Shown here in pieces: positions 7,735 through 16,362 of a stretch of DNA of 64,000 bases (the first letter of the stretch is position 1; every line of letters begins with the position of its first letter). Made by a program: the position numbers and the translations under genes. The notes under the pieces were generated by a model. The model was not told where the DNA came from. It was given only the letters and a program-made list of their open reading frames with translations, and made no database searches. The DNA comes from Bacillota bacterium. Its GTDB lineage: Bacteria > Bacillota > Clostridia > Lachnospirales > Lachnospiraceae. The stretch lies in the NCBI GenBank assembly GCA_023402845.1, contig JAEYFP010000026.1, forward strand, positions 1 to 64,000, written 5' to 3'.

Positions 7735-8792
7735 AGCAGATACCTCGATATGATCAGATTGACGATATTAGGGCCCATGCAAAGCAGCATAAAGAATGCC
7801 GTGCGCAGCGATCTTTTCTGCCAGCCGCACACACATGCGTAGGTCAGCGCCATTAGCAGGGAAAGCAGCAAGCCCATTCCACTGAGCATCGCGCAGGCAA
7901 TTAATACCACAGTAAGCAGCACATAATCCTTAGCCGACACAGCAGCCTGTCCCGTCATCCGAAGCAGCACATACCAAAGCAGCGGCAGCAAAATCATCGC
8001 CGCCACAGACCGACCCTGCCAGATAATCGTCAACAGCGTATAGCCGGAAGCATAAATCGATTCAAAAGAGAACATATGAATGAGTCCCAAAAACAGTAAA
8101 AACAGGCCGGTATGCCTGCTGTCACCATCAAAAAACCAATTTCCGATGACAAAATACACGGCATAACAGAGCGGGATCAATAAAACCGGCAGAATCACAT
8201 GAGCGGCCACCGCAGGCGGCAGATCAAACAATTCTCCGGCCAAGCCCAAAAAAATGGGATAAGGAGAGGTGACGTCCTTATTCATCTCTCCGAGCGGACT
8301 GCCGAGAAATTCCCCTGTGAGCGGATGATATTGCAGCATCGTATCCTTTTCCACCGCCTCCATCGCCTCCGCAATAAAGCGCGCATCATCCGTATCCACA
8401 TGCATCTGTCCTGCAAGCAGACAAGTCTGGAATGCTACGATTGCAATCACTGCCAGCCAGATAAGCAGCTCAGTCCGTTCAGGCTTTTTGACAATGCTAT
8501 TTTTCAGCCTTTTCTTTAAATCCTTAAAATTTATAACAGCAGAGATAACAAGCAGGCAGACAATGATTGTAATCCACACATCTTTCAGTACGTGAAACGG
8601 CGCACGCAGAAAAATTGCAGGCACGGCAAGCACCTGAAATACAGCCGCCATCGTCATAAAGCCGAGCGCAAAATTTCTGGCAAAGCAAATATGATCCGAA
8701 TCGGCAAGACGCTTCTCCCACAACATTCCGAGTACAAACGGCACTGAGATTCCCCAGACAAATATGAGTAAAATATTGGATACTCCTATCAT
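7731..8792 (-). CDS. DUF6077-like membrane protein, first-half component (copy 1)
   Basis: A 353-residue polytopic protein with roughly nine membrane segments. The first large extracytoplasmic loop carries HVDTDDARFIAEAMEA (131-146) and, about 20 residues on, YHPLTGEFLG. The same layout (TLDAAYYVANVATSVE, then YDPFTG) appears in 62067-63134, so the two are paralogues. Acidic residues in the first loop are typical of GT-C lipid-sugar-dependent glycosyltransferases, which makes that function a reasonable guess. AAGGAG is 8 bases before the ATG. The gene overlaps both neighbours by four bases (ATGA), which indicates coupled translation with 8789-10525 and 6832-7734. Confidence 0.72.
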   Translation of the reverse strand: MIGVSNILLIFVWGISVPFVLGMLWEKRLADSDHICFARNFALGFMTMAAVFQVLAVPAIFLRAPFHVLKDVWITIIVCLLVISAVINFKDLKKRLKNSIVKKPERTELLIWLAVIAIVAFQTCLLAGQMHVDTDDARFIAEAMEAVEKDTMLQYHPLTGEFLGSPLGEMNKDVTSPYPIFLGLAGELFDLPPAVAAHVILPVLLIPLCYAVYFVIGNWFFDGDSRHTGLFLLFLGLIHMFSFESIYASGYTLLTIIWQGRSVAAMILLPLLWYVLLRMTGQAAVSAKDYVLLTVVLIACAMLSGMGLLLSLLMALTYACVCGWQKRSLRTAFFMLLCMGPNIVNLIISRYLL

Positions 8793-10525
8793 TTTCCCGT
8801 CTCCTTTATTCGATACCGGTCAAAGCCATTTTCCGTTTTCTCATAGACGGCCTGAAATGACTCTCCCGTATGCTCACTCAAATACTGTGCCTTCTCCTTC
8901 GGATAACAGTTATCAATCAGGACCACATCACCATCACCCTTCTCCAACGCTTCAAATGGATTGGAATAACCGTATCTTTGAGTAACGGCTCTTGTAATCG
9001 GGGAGTTGACATACCAGCTTCCCGCCAGAACCGCATTATCCAGTAATCCGGCCGGGTAAGCAGTAAACACTTCGTATTGATAAGCCCGCTGGAAGGTAAA
9101 CATGTCCAACACAAACAGCGTCTCCTTCTCTTCGTTTATCGCGGCAAGCTGTGCCGCATAGTCCGGCTCCTCCCGCTGATAGGCACGGTATGCGAATTGA
9201 TTTTCCAAAAGCAGCCCGATATTAAAAAATGTAACAAGCATGACCGCAAGCAGCCCTGCCGTCAAAACCCCCTGTCTTCCATTCTCCGTTCCTTTATCCT
9301 CGTGCTTCTGCTCGGGACTTTCAAAGAAAATGACGGGCAGCAGCACCAAAAACAGCGCGGAAACGACCCGGTGGTTCCATCTGCCGCTGTATTGATAGTA
9401 GAACAAAATCGCAGACAGCACACCTGCACACAAAAGTAAATATAGGAAAAAGGGCATTTTCTCCCTCTTATCTCCGGCAAAAGCAGACAGCGCAAGCAAT
9501 ACAAGCGCACAGAAGAGTCCCGGCACAAGCGCGCTTAAGGAATACAGCTCCTCAAACAGATTTGATGCAAATGCCTTAAACAACACCCCGTCCACAGCAC
9601 GCGGCTGCGCTCCCGCCAGCACATCTTCCATCAATTCGGTGCTTAAAACCCTGTCGTCACCAAATTGCCAGGTCAGGTAGAGCAGCGCATCATTTTCCGA
9701 AATGCCAAACGATTCTAAATATTCTCCGTTTGAAGAATAATCCATCAGGTCGTAGCGGTAATCAAGCAGCGCCGTGCGCGTATCGTTATATTCCATAAAA
9801 GTGTTCCAGTTTCCGTCTGTTTTGTATCCCTGCCTGTCAAAGCCAAACAGCAAAAAGATAAGACACAGGATCGGTACAAAAACTGCCGCATAATTCAAAA
9901 ACATTTTAAAAAACTTATTTTTACCGGATTGTATATAGCAGCTATATAGCTCATAAAGACCTGCGCAAAGCAGCAATGCGCTCGCGAGCAGAAAAGCACT
10001 GCTGCGCAAAAGCGCTCCATATAAAAGTAAAAGATCTCCGGTCACAATAAGCGGCACCGAAATTCTACCTTCCTTTCTTTTCCTGCGCAGCGACTCAAAC
10101 AGCAGCACAAAGCCCGCAGCTGTCACGATTGCAGCAGTTTTCGTATATTGCAGAGATACGTAGGATTCATAGAAAGTACAAAGCAGCAATAGTATGGAAA
10201 GCAGCTTTCCATACCGGCGACGGCACAAAACAGCAGTGACTGCACTATAAGCCAGAAACAGAAATGCATACTGCAGCACGCAGTGCCATCTGAAAGCCGG
10301 CAGCACAGAATACAGCAGCGTCATAAGCCTTCCAAGCAAACTGCTCACATAGATCAGGCTGCTTTCTCTCGCCCCGTAGGCTCCTTCTGCAATCATTGCC
10401 AAAAATGCATCATCATTTTCTTCGAAAAAAGGATGAAACAAAAAAATAGAAATCAACAGCAGGAGTGTATTGACCGTCAGAGAAAAGACTATGGGATTTG
10501 AAAATTTTTGCCTCAGCTTTATCAT
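8789..10525 (-). CDS. Polytopic membrane protein, probable GT-C-like transferase
   Basis: A 578-residue protein with about eleven membrane segments and a C-terminal soluble region from about residue 440. The loop after the first segment contains FFEENDDAFLAMIAEGAYG (33-51). Paired acidic residues in that loop are the position of the catalytic or metal-binding aspartates in GT-C enzymes that use polyprenyl-phosphate sugars. The C-terminal region (KETLFVLDMFTFQRAYQYEV) is typical of large bacterial GT-C proteins. GGAG is 7 bases before the ATG. It lies between YfhO and the DUF6077 pair and shares their operon. No named family was recognised, so the assignment rests on topology. Confidence 0.6.
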   Translation of the reverse strand: MIKLRQKFSNPIVFSLTVNTLLLLISIFLFHPFFEENDDAFLAMIAEGAYGARESSLIYVSSLLGRLMTLLYSVLPAFRWHCVLQYAFLFLAYSAVTAVLCRRRYGKLLSILLLLCTFYESYVSLQYTKTAAIVTAAGFVLLFESLRRKRKEGRISVPLIVTGDLLLLYGALLRSSAFLLASALLLCAGLYELYSCYIQSGKNKFFKMFLNYAAVFVPILCLIFLLFGFDRQGYKTDGNWNTFMEYNDTRTALLDYRYDLMDYSSNGEYLESFGISENDALLYLTWQFGDDRVLSTELMEDVLAGAQPRAVDGVLFKAFASNLFEELYSLSALVPGLFCALVLLALSAFAGDKREKMPFFLYLLLCAGVLSAILFYYQYSGRWNHRVVSALFLVLLPVIFFESPEQKHEDKGTENGRQGVLTAGLLAVMLVTFFNIGLLLENQFAYRAYQREEPDYAAQLAAINEEKETLFVLDMFTFQRAYQYEVFTAYPAGLLDNAVLAGSWYVNSPITRAVTQRYGYSNPFEALEKGDGDVVLIDNCYPKEKAQYLSEHTGESFQAVYEKTENGFDRYRIKETGK

Positions 10526-10538
10526 CCTATTTCTCCGT

Positions 10539-13316
10539 TTATAATAAAATGAAAACTACACCGGCTGCAACCGGAATCAGATACATAGCAAGCATCACTA
10601 CCGCCCAGGCCGCCATATAAAGCGGTTTCAAACAGGCCTCTATCGTCTTTTCGGCCGACAGCACGACTTGCTTCTGCCTTTCTGTTCCGAACCGATGAAA
10701 GAGTTCCGCCGCCAAGAGGAACAGCAGTATGCAGGCCGTCACAATACCGCCCGGCAGCATACCGGCAGGCAGATAGCTCATACGAACTTCATTGCCGCCT
10801 TTCGTAAGAGGGATCACCGTAAACAATCCGGCGAAGGACTCCGCCTGTACACGTTTTCCGTTCACCGATACACGAAAGCCCTCGTCAAAGGCCATCGGCA
10901 GCATCAGCCTCTCTCCGTCTTCCTCTGCAGACACACTCACCTCAAGCGTCCGTTTGCCTGCCGTAACCTTCGTGTCTTCGTTTGCATAGGCCGCACATAG
11001 GCCGGCCAATTTCTCTAAATCAAGCGCGCTGATCTGTGTATCAAACGGCTCACCCTTCGTCAGATCCATACGGATTTCAACAGACAGCTCCTCGTCCTTA
11101 AACACACCGAGACAGATGGCATTATTGTTAAAATGAGCCGGGTACAGCGTGTTGTCGGTTTCCTTGATGCTGGGAACCGGAATGGCTTTTCCATTTACAA
11201 AAATTTCCGTGCTCCGATCCTCCCGATCTCCGCCGCAGCCGGAAAAATAAAGCGCGGTCTCGCCTTTCACTTTGATACGCAGCATCTCCGTGCGCACCCG
11301 GTTCGTCTGATCTGTTTGAAAGGAGCTCACAATCGTTTTTTCAATCGTACTTCCGTTTTTTATAAAAGAGGCGATCTCCCCGGCTCCGGAAGTGCCTGTA
11401 AGTGCCTGATAAAGCGTATTTTGAAGCGATACAAGATCGGCCGTCTCCATATCCGTTGCGGACGCTTCCGGTATCGTCATCCCCCACGGCAGCGTATAGC
11501 GGTTTCTATATAAGCCATAAACAGCTTCTTCTCCTGTCAAATGATCCACAGTAACTGCTGCGCTGTCTGATTGTTCATAAAGTGCGGGGTTCTGCTCAGC
11601 AAGGCTGATCGTCTCCGTAACGCCGAGCAGCGCATCCGAAAAGACCGTCCCGCCCGCATCCAGAAGGCGGGTAAACTGAAAGCTGTAGCCCCATGCGCCC
11701 GCTCCCTGCTGAAGCTGAGGAGAAATCAAATGCGTCCAGTTAGACAACGCCGGTCTGCGTAGCACAAGACCGTAATTGGAATTCAGACTTTCATCGGGAT
11801 TCTTCACCCTTGCAAGGGCGTCCGGCTCTAACGAAAACTGTTCGGCAAGCTGATTGCAAATGCGGATATACTCACCCTCCTGCTCAGGCTCTTCCGAATA
11901 GCCCGTCACAAATGTCGGCTTACCGATCATGAGAAACGTATAAAACAGCAGTTCAAATACAAGCAGACAAGCGCTTCCATAACAGTATCGCCCGTCCTTC
12001 ATCCATAACAGGAATACGTATACAAGAAACGATACGCCCATCACGGCTGCGGTAATATGAAAAACCGTACGCAGGGCCAGGCCCGGATGATTTGCATACC
12101 AGGCGGTTCCGGCATAAATCAAAAGCGCTGTGACAGCAAAGCCCGCCACCAAAAGCAATCCTGTTCGACGGGAAACAGGCCGCCCTTCGGATGGTCCTGC
12201 CGCGAACAGCTTCTGCGCATAATAACAGGCACATGCCGCAAAAACAAAATAAATCATGAAGCCGTTTCGGATCGGATACTGGATATAAGATCCGAAATGC
12301 CAGATCAAATTGATGCTTTCAAAAAACAATTCAAGAACGATGAGCAATATTGAACCAATAACTAAAAATACGCTCTTTTTCTCTTTGCGAAACCGAAGCA
12401 GGCCGCAAAATACCAGTGCCGCCGCAAAGGACAGCCCCAGCAAAGTCCACCACCGCGTTGTATAAGCGCCGTTCACCTGCTTTAAGATGGACAAATACTG
12501 TTCCGGCAAGCCGCCCCCGTTTTCATTTTCAAACCTTGCCGAAACTAGGGTCTGTATAAGCTGCGGTGCAAGAATAAAAGCGGAAACAAGAACCGCAGCC
12601 AGCGTTCCAAGTCCAAGCCTGACAATCGAATACTGTTTCCGTTTCTCTTTTTTCTCGAAAAGACGCTCTGCAACAATCCAAAGGCCCGTCATCAAAAACA
12701 GAAAGATCAAAATCATAAAGGAGAGGTAGTAGCTGCCTATCAGCGCCAGTGAAAGCGTGAGAATATACCAGCGCATCGTCCCGTCCCGAAACAGCTTCTG
12801 CAGTGAAAGCATGATCAGCGGGAAAAGAACCGCGATATCAAGCCACTGGTTTGTAATATACAAAACGAGAACAAAGCCGCAGAATCCATAGCCGACGCTG
12901 AGTACCGCTTCAAAAAAATAGGGTGCCCGGTAAGTTTTATGCAGATACCAATACATTGTGAACGTCATACACATCATTTTTAACAGATTAAAAATCGAAA
13001 GGCTTTCTAACAGTAAGTCTCTCGGAACAAATAAAAAAAATAAATTGAACAGGCTTAAATTACTGCAGCCGGATGTGCTCATCGCCATATTGACGCCAAG
13101 AGCCGTATACCAGTCAAAGAAAAAGGCCTTTTCTCCGTGCAGCATATCATAAACATGGTAATAAAAGGCAGCAATCTGCTGTGCCATATCATAATAATCG
13201 ATGGTGTGTTCTCCAAAGGGAAATATCTGCTTCATTGCCAGATTCACACTGCCAAGCAGAAGTGTGAAAAGAACCGGCAATCCATATTTTATCTTTTCTT
13301 TCAGGCTAGCTGACAT
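10539..13316 (-). CDS. YfhO-family membrane glycosyltransferase
   Basis: A 925-residue protein matching the YfhO family. There are about twelve membrane segments in residues 12-470, a large extracytoplasmic beta-rich region (about 475-880) and a final hydrophobic segment near the C terminus. The first loop carries FGEHTIDYYDMAQQ, then FFFDWYTALGVNMA, both characteristic. In Bacillus and Listeria YfhO acts with CsbB and GtcA-type proteins to glycosylate teichoic acids from undecaprenyl-phosphate sugars. Here two small SMR-type proteins upstream (13361-14063) could serve as the flippase. GGAG precedes the ATG by 10 bases. The acceptor polymer is not evident. Confidence 0.85.
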   Translation of the reverse strand: MSASLKEKIKYGLPVLFTLLLGSVNLAMKQIFPFGEHTIDYYDMAQQIAAFYYHVYDMLHGEKAFFFDWYTALGVNMAMSTSGCSNLSLFNLFFLFVPRDLLLESLSIFNLLKMMCMTFTMYWYLHKTYRAPYFFEAVLSVGYGFCGFVLVLYITNQWLDIAVLFPLIMLSLQKLFRDGTMRWYILTLSLALIGSYYLSFMILIFLFLMTGLWIVAERLFEKKEKRKQYSIVRLGLGTLAAVLVSAFILAPQLIQTLVSARFENENGGGLPEQYLSILKQVNGAYTTRWWTLLGLSFAAALVFCGLLRFRKEKKSVFLVIGSILLIVLELFFESINLIWHFGSYIQYPIRNGFMIYFVFAACACYYAQKLFAAGPSEGRPVSRRTGLLLVAGFAVTALLIYAGTAWYANHPGLALRTVFHITAAVMGVSFLVYVFLLWMKDGRYCYGSACLLVFELLFYTFLMIGKPTFVTGYSEEPEQEGEYIRICNQLAEQFSLEPDALARVKNPDESLNSNYGLVLRRPALSNWTHLISPQLQQGAGAWGYSFQFTRLLDAGGTVFSDALLGVTETISLAEQNPALYEQSDSAAVTVDHLTGEEAVYGLYRNRYTLPWGMTIPEASATDMETADLVSLQNTLYQALTGTSGAGEIASFIKNGSTIEKTIVSSFQTDQTNRVRTEMLRIKVKGETALYFSGCGGDREDRSTEIFVNGKAIPVPSIKETDNTLYPAHFNNNAICLGVFKDEELSVEIRMDLTKGEPFDTQISALDLEKLAGLCAAYANEDTKVTAGKRTLEVSVSAEEDGERLMLPMAFDEGFRVSVNGKRVQAESFAGLFTVIPLTKGGNEVRMSYLPAGMLPGGIVTACILLFLLAAELFHRFGTERQKQVVLSAEKTIEACLKPLYMAAWAVVMLAMYLIPVAAGVVFILL

Positions 13317-13360
13317 CTGATTCTACTCCATTAAATAAACAATTGATTGCTATTTCGCCT

Positions 13361-13705
13361 TCAGGAATTAAAAAGCAGAATTCCCGCAATAATTACAAGC
13401 ATGCCGGCAAGCTTTCGCTTCCCGATTTTTTCTTTTAAAATGAAAAAGCCGAGCAGTGTTACAAAAATATAGCCGGTTGACTCCAGAACCGGGCCGAGCG
13501 ACAGCGGCACATACTGATAGGCCAGCACCGTAATCAGAGTAGCCCCGAAAAAAAGGAGGTAGGCTGCAATGACCTTCGGGTTTAAATATTCCGCCAGCCG
13601 CGTCTCGTACTTCCTGTTCGCACTCATCTTAAGCAGCAGCTGCGAAACAGCGGATATCAAAACGGAAAGTAAAAAAACAATAATAGATAACTGTTCCCTA
13701 CTCAT
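13361..13705 (-). CDS. SMR/EamA-like small membrane protein (ArnF-like flippase subunit)
   Basis: A 114-residue protein with four membrane segments (about 7-26, 46-66, 71-90, 95-112), the size and layout of ArnE/ArnF and small multidrug resistance subunits. The segment SLGPVLESTGYIFVTLLGFF with the following KEKIGKRKLAGMLVIIAGI is typical. It overlaps the next SMR-like gene by 8 bases. The two probably form a heterodimer that flips an undecaprenyl-phosphate-linked sugar across the membrane, as ArnE and ArnF do for aminoarabinose. The neighbouring deacetylase and YfhO support this. Drug or polyamine export by an SMR pair is the alternative. Confidence 0.75.
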   Translation of the reverse strand: MSREQLSIIVFLLSVLISAVSQLLLKMSANRKYETRLAEYLNPKVIAAYLLFFGATLITVLAYQYVPLSLGPVLESTGYIFVTLLGFFILKEKIGKRKLAGMLVIIAGILLFNS

Positions 13706-14063
13706 TCTGATCTGTCACCACCAATCCGACGCCAAGGATTACAATCACCGAGGCGATCAATTTTTTTATGGTGACTGCTTCCCCGAAAAACAGGTTTCCC
13801 CAGATAAGGCCCCATATAATCACAACTGCCTTATTCGCATAGGCGGTCGTGAGCGGCATTTGTTTTAATACCTGCTGCCATAAAATAGCATATATAAATA
13901 AAATCAGCAGCACAAGCCCGTATAAAATAAAAAAAGAAAGGCTTAAAAACTGCTCACCCGCCGCAAGCTTTGAAAAAATCGCGCTTGCAGAATACAGAAG
14001 CATGATCGCATGTAAGAGAAGCAGCGTTTTAAGACGCTCTTTTTTCAGTTTCTGCCTATCCAT
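13698..14063 (-). CDS. SMR/EamA-like small membrane protein (ArnE-like flippase subunit)
   Basis: A 121-residue partner of the preceding protein, also with four membrane segments after a basic start (DRQKLKKERLK). It shows the conserved pattern PLTTAYANKAVVIIWGLIWG, then FFGEAVTIKKLIASVIVILG. The YA..K.....WG pattern is close to that of SMR and ArnE proteins. It overlaps the ChbG-type deacetylase by 8 bases and the ArnF-like gene by 8, so all three are translated together. The likely role is one half of a lipid-linked sugar flippase. The substrate is inferred only from neighbours. Confidence 0.75.
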   Translation of the reverse strand: MDRQKLKKERLKTLLLLHAIMLLYSASAIFSKLAAGEQFLSLSFFILYGLVLLILFIYAILWQQVLKQMPLTTAYANKAVVIIWGLIWGNLFFGEAVTIKKLIASVIVILGVGLVVTDQNE

Positions 14064-14856
14064 TCAACATCATCCGTTCCATTTCCATCGGAAGATCAGT
14101 GTCCACAAGTACGTCTTGTTCATCATACATTGGGTGCACCATAAGCTCCAATCGGTATTTTGAGAGAAAATTTTTTACTGCATTATGCTCCGCCGTATTT
14201 TTCACAGCTGCTGCCCGCTCTTTTTCCGGCGGAGGCAGTTCCAGCGAAAAATATGACGCAAAGTCTTTATAAGAGCCAAAATAGTCCGTCGTCTCACGGC
14301 ATAACTTCCGAAGCGCACGATTATACAGGATTTTGTACAGCTTCATCATCGGGTTGCCGCCGCGGAATAAATTTCTTCCGAGCCGGATAGAGGAAAATCC
14401 GTATTTTTTTGCAAGAGGCTTTAGTGCTCGCAGCACCGGGTAATTTGTATGCACATGATGATGGGAATCCACATGCCACAGCGTGAACCCATAGGCACCA
14501 TATTTTTCAAGCTGGGCATCCAGTTCTTTCTGTATCTGGCCGATCGTCAGTTCATCCATATAAAGACGGTACTTTGTCGTCCGCTGAAAACCCGCGTGAA
14601 AATTTCCTTTCTCATCACAAAGCAGCGGATTGCTGCGAATATCCAAGGTCAGCGGCAGCCCTTCCGTCAAATTCAAATGAATGCCGACGCGACCGGCAAA
14701 GCCCTGCTCCTTTGCAATTGCAACCGCCTCATCGGCAGCCGGCATATTCACCATAATTGTCGTCCGCTGGATCATGCCCTTTGCGAAGCACTCCGTGATC
14801 GCACGGTTGACCGATTCACTTTTTCCGAAATCATCTGCATTTACTATAACTGTCAT
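14056..14856 (-). CDS. ChbG/HpnK-family carbohydrate deacetylase
   Basis: A 266-residue YdjC-fold enzyme. Metal and catalytic motifs are NADDFG (6-11), GIHLNLTEG with His60, and HVDSHHHVH (128-136). The family removes N-acetyl groups from sugars: ChbG acts on chitobiose and HpnK is a hopanoid-pathway member. An in-frame GTG at 14865 exists, but AGGTGA lies a few bases before the ATG at 14856, which yields the usual MTVIVNADDFG start. It is wedged between a UDP-sugar dehydrogenase and an ArnE/F-like flippase pair, with an 8-base overlap to the latter. By analogy with the deformylase ArnD it may trim a lipid-linked or nucleotide sugar before flipping. That role is inference. Confidence 0.85.
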   Translation of the reverse strand: MTVIVNADDFGKSESVNRAITECFAKGMIQRTTIMVNMPAADEAVAIAKEQGFAGRVGIHLNLTEGLPLTLDIRSNPLLCDEKGNFHAGFQRTTKYRLYMDELTIGQIQKELDAQLEKYGAYGFTLWHVDSHHHVHTNYPVLRALKPLAKKYGFSSIRLGRNLFRGGNPMMKLYKILYNRALRKLCRETTDYFGSYKDFASYFSLELPPPEKERAAAVKNTAEHNAVKNFLSKYRLELMVHPMYDEQDVLVDTDLPMEMERMMLNG

Positions 14857-14888
14857 CGCCCTCACCTGCGTATTATTACAAATTACAT

Positions 14889-16208
14889 CTACAGTCTCCA
14901 GTACCGATAGCCTCTGTCTGCCACCTCAGCTTTATTAAGGATCGCCTTAATATCTATGATAACCCGTTCCTTTGCCGGACAATCTTTAAAGAAAGAATCC
15001 CACTTCGAAAGCGGCCAGCTTCTAAACTCCTCGTGAGCCACCGCGATTACAAGGCAGTCCGCTCCATATGCCTCTTCTCTGTCGGAAAGCGGATAGCCAT
15101 AGGTGCGCTCGACCTCTTTCGGGTCCGCCGCAGGGTCAATCAGCACCGGACACATTTCGAATTGTTCCAGATATTTTATGATTTCCATCACCTTGGAATT
15201 GCGCACATCCGGACAGTTTTCTTTAAACGTCGCACCGAAAAATACAATTTTCGCCTGCTTCACCTGCTTATTGGCAAGTACAAGCTGTTTAATAATATGA
15301 TCCCCGACAAATGCCGGCATATCATCGTTGATCTGTCTGCCCGCAGAAATGAGCCGGGAATGATAACCAAGCTTTTCTGTTTCGTATATAAAGTAATAAG
15401 GGTCCACGCCGATGCAGTGCCCGCCTACCAGCCCCGGCCTGAAGCCCAGCGCATTCCACTTTGTATTCATTGCATCGATCACCTCGGAAGTGTCGATATC
15501 CATTTTGTCAAATGCCATAGCTAATTCATTAATAAAAGCAATGTTGATATCCCGTTGAGAATTTTCCACGACCTTTGCCGCCTCAGCCACCTTGATGCTG
15601 CCCGCACGGTGTACGCCGGCCTCGATCACAAGCTCGTAAACCTGTGCAATTTCCTCGAGTGCTTCCGCATCCATACCCGAAACAATTTTTCTGATATTTT
15701 CCAAGCGATGCACCTGATCACCGGGGTTAATCCGCTCCGGCGAATAGCCGACCTTAAAGTCTCTGCCGCAGATCAGGCCTGACTCCTGCTCGAGTATCGG
15801 CACACATACATCTTCGGTCACGCCGGGATAGACAGTGGATTCATAAACAACAATCGAACCCTTCGTCAGATTTTTGCCGAGCAGCCTGCTGGCGGACTCG
15901 ACCGGATACAGATCCGGCGTCTTATCCAGATTGATCGGTGTCGGGACCGCGACAATATGAAATTTCGCCTCCTGAAGCCGCTTTTCGTCGCATGTAAACT
16001 CGACCGTAGTCTTTTTGATCGCCTCGTCGCCGACTTCTTTTGTCGGATCGATGCCTGAACGGTAGGCCTTTATTTTTTCTTCGTTTAAATCAAAGCCGAT
16101 GACCTCGGCCTTTTTTGCAAATGCAACCGCGATCGGCATCCCTACATAACCGAGTCCCACCAATGCTATTTTTGCCTGCCTGTCCGCAATCTGCCTGAAT
16201 AAGCCCAT
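14889..16208 (-). CDS. Nucleotide sugar dehydrogenase (TviB/WbpO-like, UDP-HexNAc type)
   Basis: A 439-residue NAD-dependent enzyme that oxidises C6 of a UDP-sugar to a uronic acid in two steps. It has an N-terminal Rossmann motif VGLGYVGMPIAVAFA (17-31), conserved Lys212 in EAAKVVENSQRD, and catalytic Cys265 in GLVGGHCIGVDPYY. The stretch MNTKWNALGFRPGLVGGHC resembles the UDP-GalNAc/UDP-GlcNAc 6-dehydrogenases (WbpO, TviB) more than UDP-glucose dehydrogenase. AAAGGAG precedes the ATG. First gene of the operon running to 6832 and divergent from 16363. The product would be a HexNAcA that could feed the main glycan or the neighbouring lipid-sugar module. Substrate choice between GlcNAc and GalNAc cannot be decided. 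Confidence 0.88.
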   Translation of the reverse strand: MGLFRQIADRQAKIALVGLGYVGMPIAVAFAKKAEVIGFDLNEEKIKAYRSGIDPTKEVGDEAIKKTTVEFTCDEKRLQEAKFHIVAVPTPINLDKTPDLYPVESASRLLGKNLTKGSIVVYESTVYPGVTEDVCVPILEQESGLICGRDFKVGYSPERINPGDQVHRLENIRKIVSGMDAEALEEIAQVYELVIEAGVHRAGSIKVAEAAKVVENSQRDINIAFINELAMAFDKMDIDTSEVIDAMNTKWNALGFRPGLVGGHCIGVDPYYFIYETEKLGYHSRLISAGRQINDDMPAFVGDHIIKQLVLANKQVKQAKIVFFGATFKENCPDVRNSKVMEIIKYLEQFEMCPVLIDPAADPKEVERTYGYPLSDREEAYGADCLVIAVAHEEFRSWPLSKWDSFFKDCPAKERVIIDIKAILNKAEVADRGYRYWRL

Positions 16209-16238
16209 CTTTTTTCTCCTTTATCGGTCATCCTTAGA

Positions 16239-16267
16239 TTGAAAACCCCGATACAATCCTATATAAT
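16239..16267 (+). promoter_or_regulatory. Near-consensus sigma-A promoter for the plus-strand GT-C-like gene
   Basis: TTGAAA (16239-16244) and a perfect TATAAT (16262-16267) are separated by exactly 17 bases. A start near 16274 gives a leader of about 90 bases. This is the strongest promoter I found in the window. Confidence 0.75.
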
Positions 16268-16294
16268 ACATATGAACAATCTTTTTATAATAAA

Positions 16295-16334
16295 TGGTAT
16301 CCGATACCAATATCATAAGTATCATATCATACTT
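16295..16334. repeat. Palindromes in the leader of the plus-strand gene
   Basis: TGGTATC-C-GATACCA (16295-16309, perfect 7-bp arms) is followed by AAGTAT-CATATC-ATACTT near 16316-16334. Both lie between the predicted transcription start (about 16274) and the ATG at 16363, where an operator or RNA hairpin would act. They also sit in the region that must hold the promoter for the divergent dehydrogenase operon. No protein can be assigned to them. Confidence 0.45.
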
Positions 16335-16362
16335 TATCAAAATATCCAATAAAGGAGTATTT

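Noticed and set aside
6832..8792. Frameshift or premature stop splitting one DUF6077 gene
   Set aside because: The second reading frame has its own ATG with GAGG at correct spacing and ATGA coupling, and an independent paralogous pair at 61176-63134 is split the same way.
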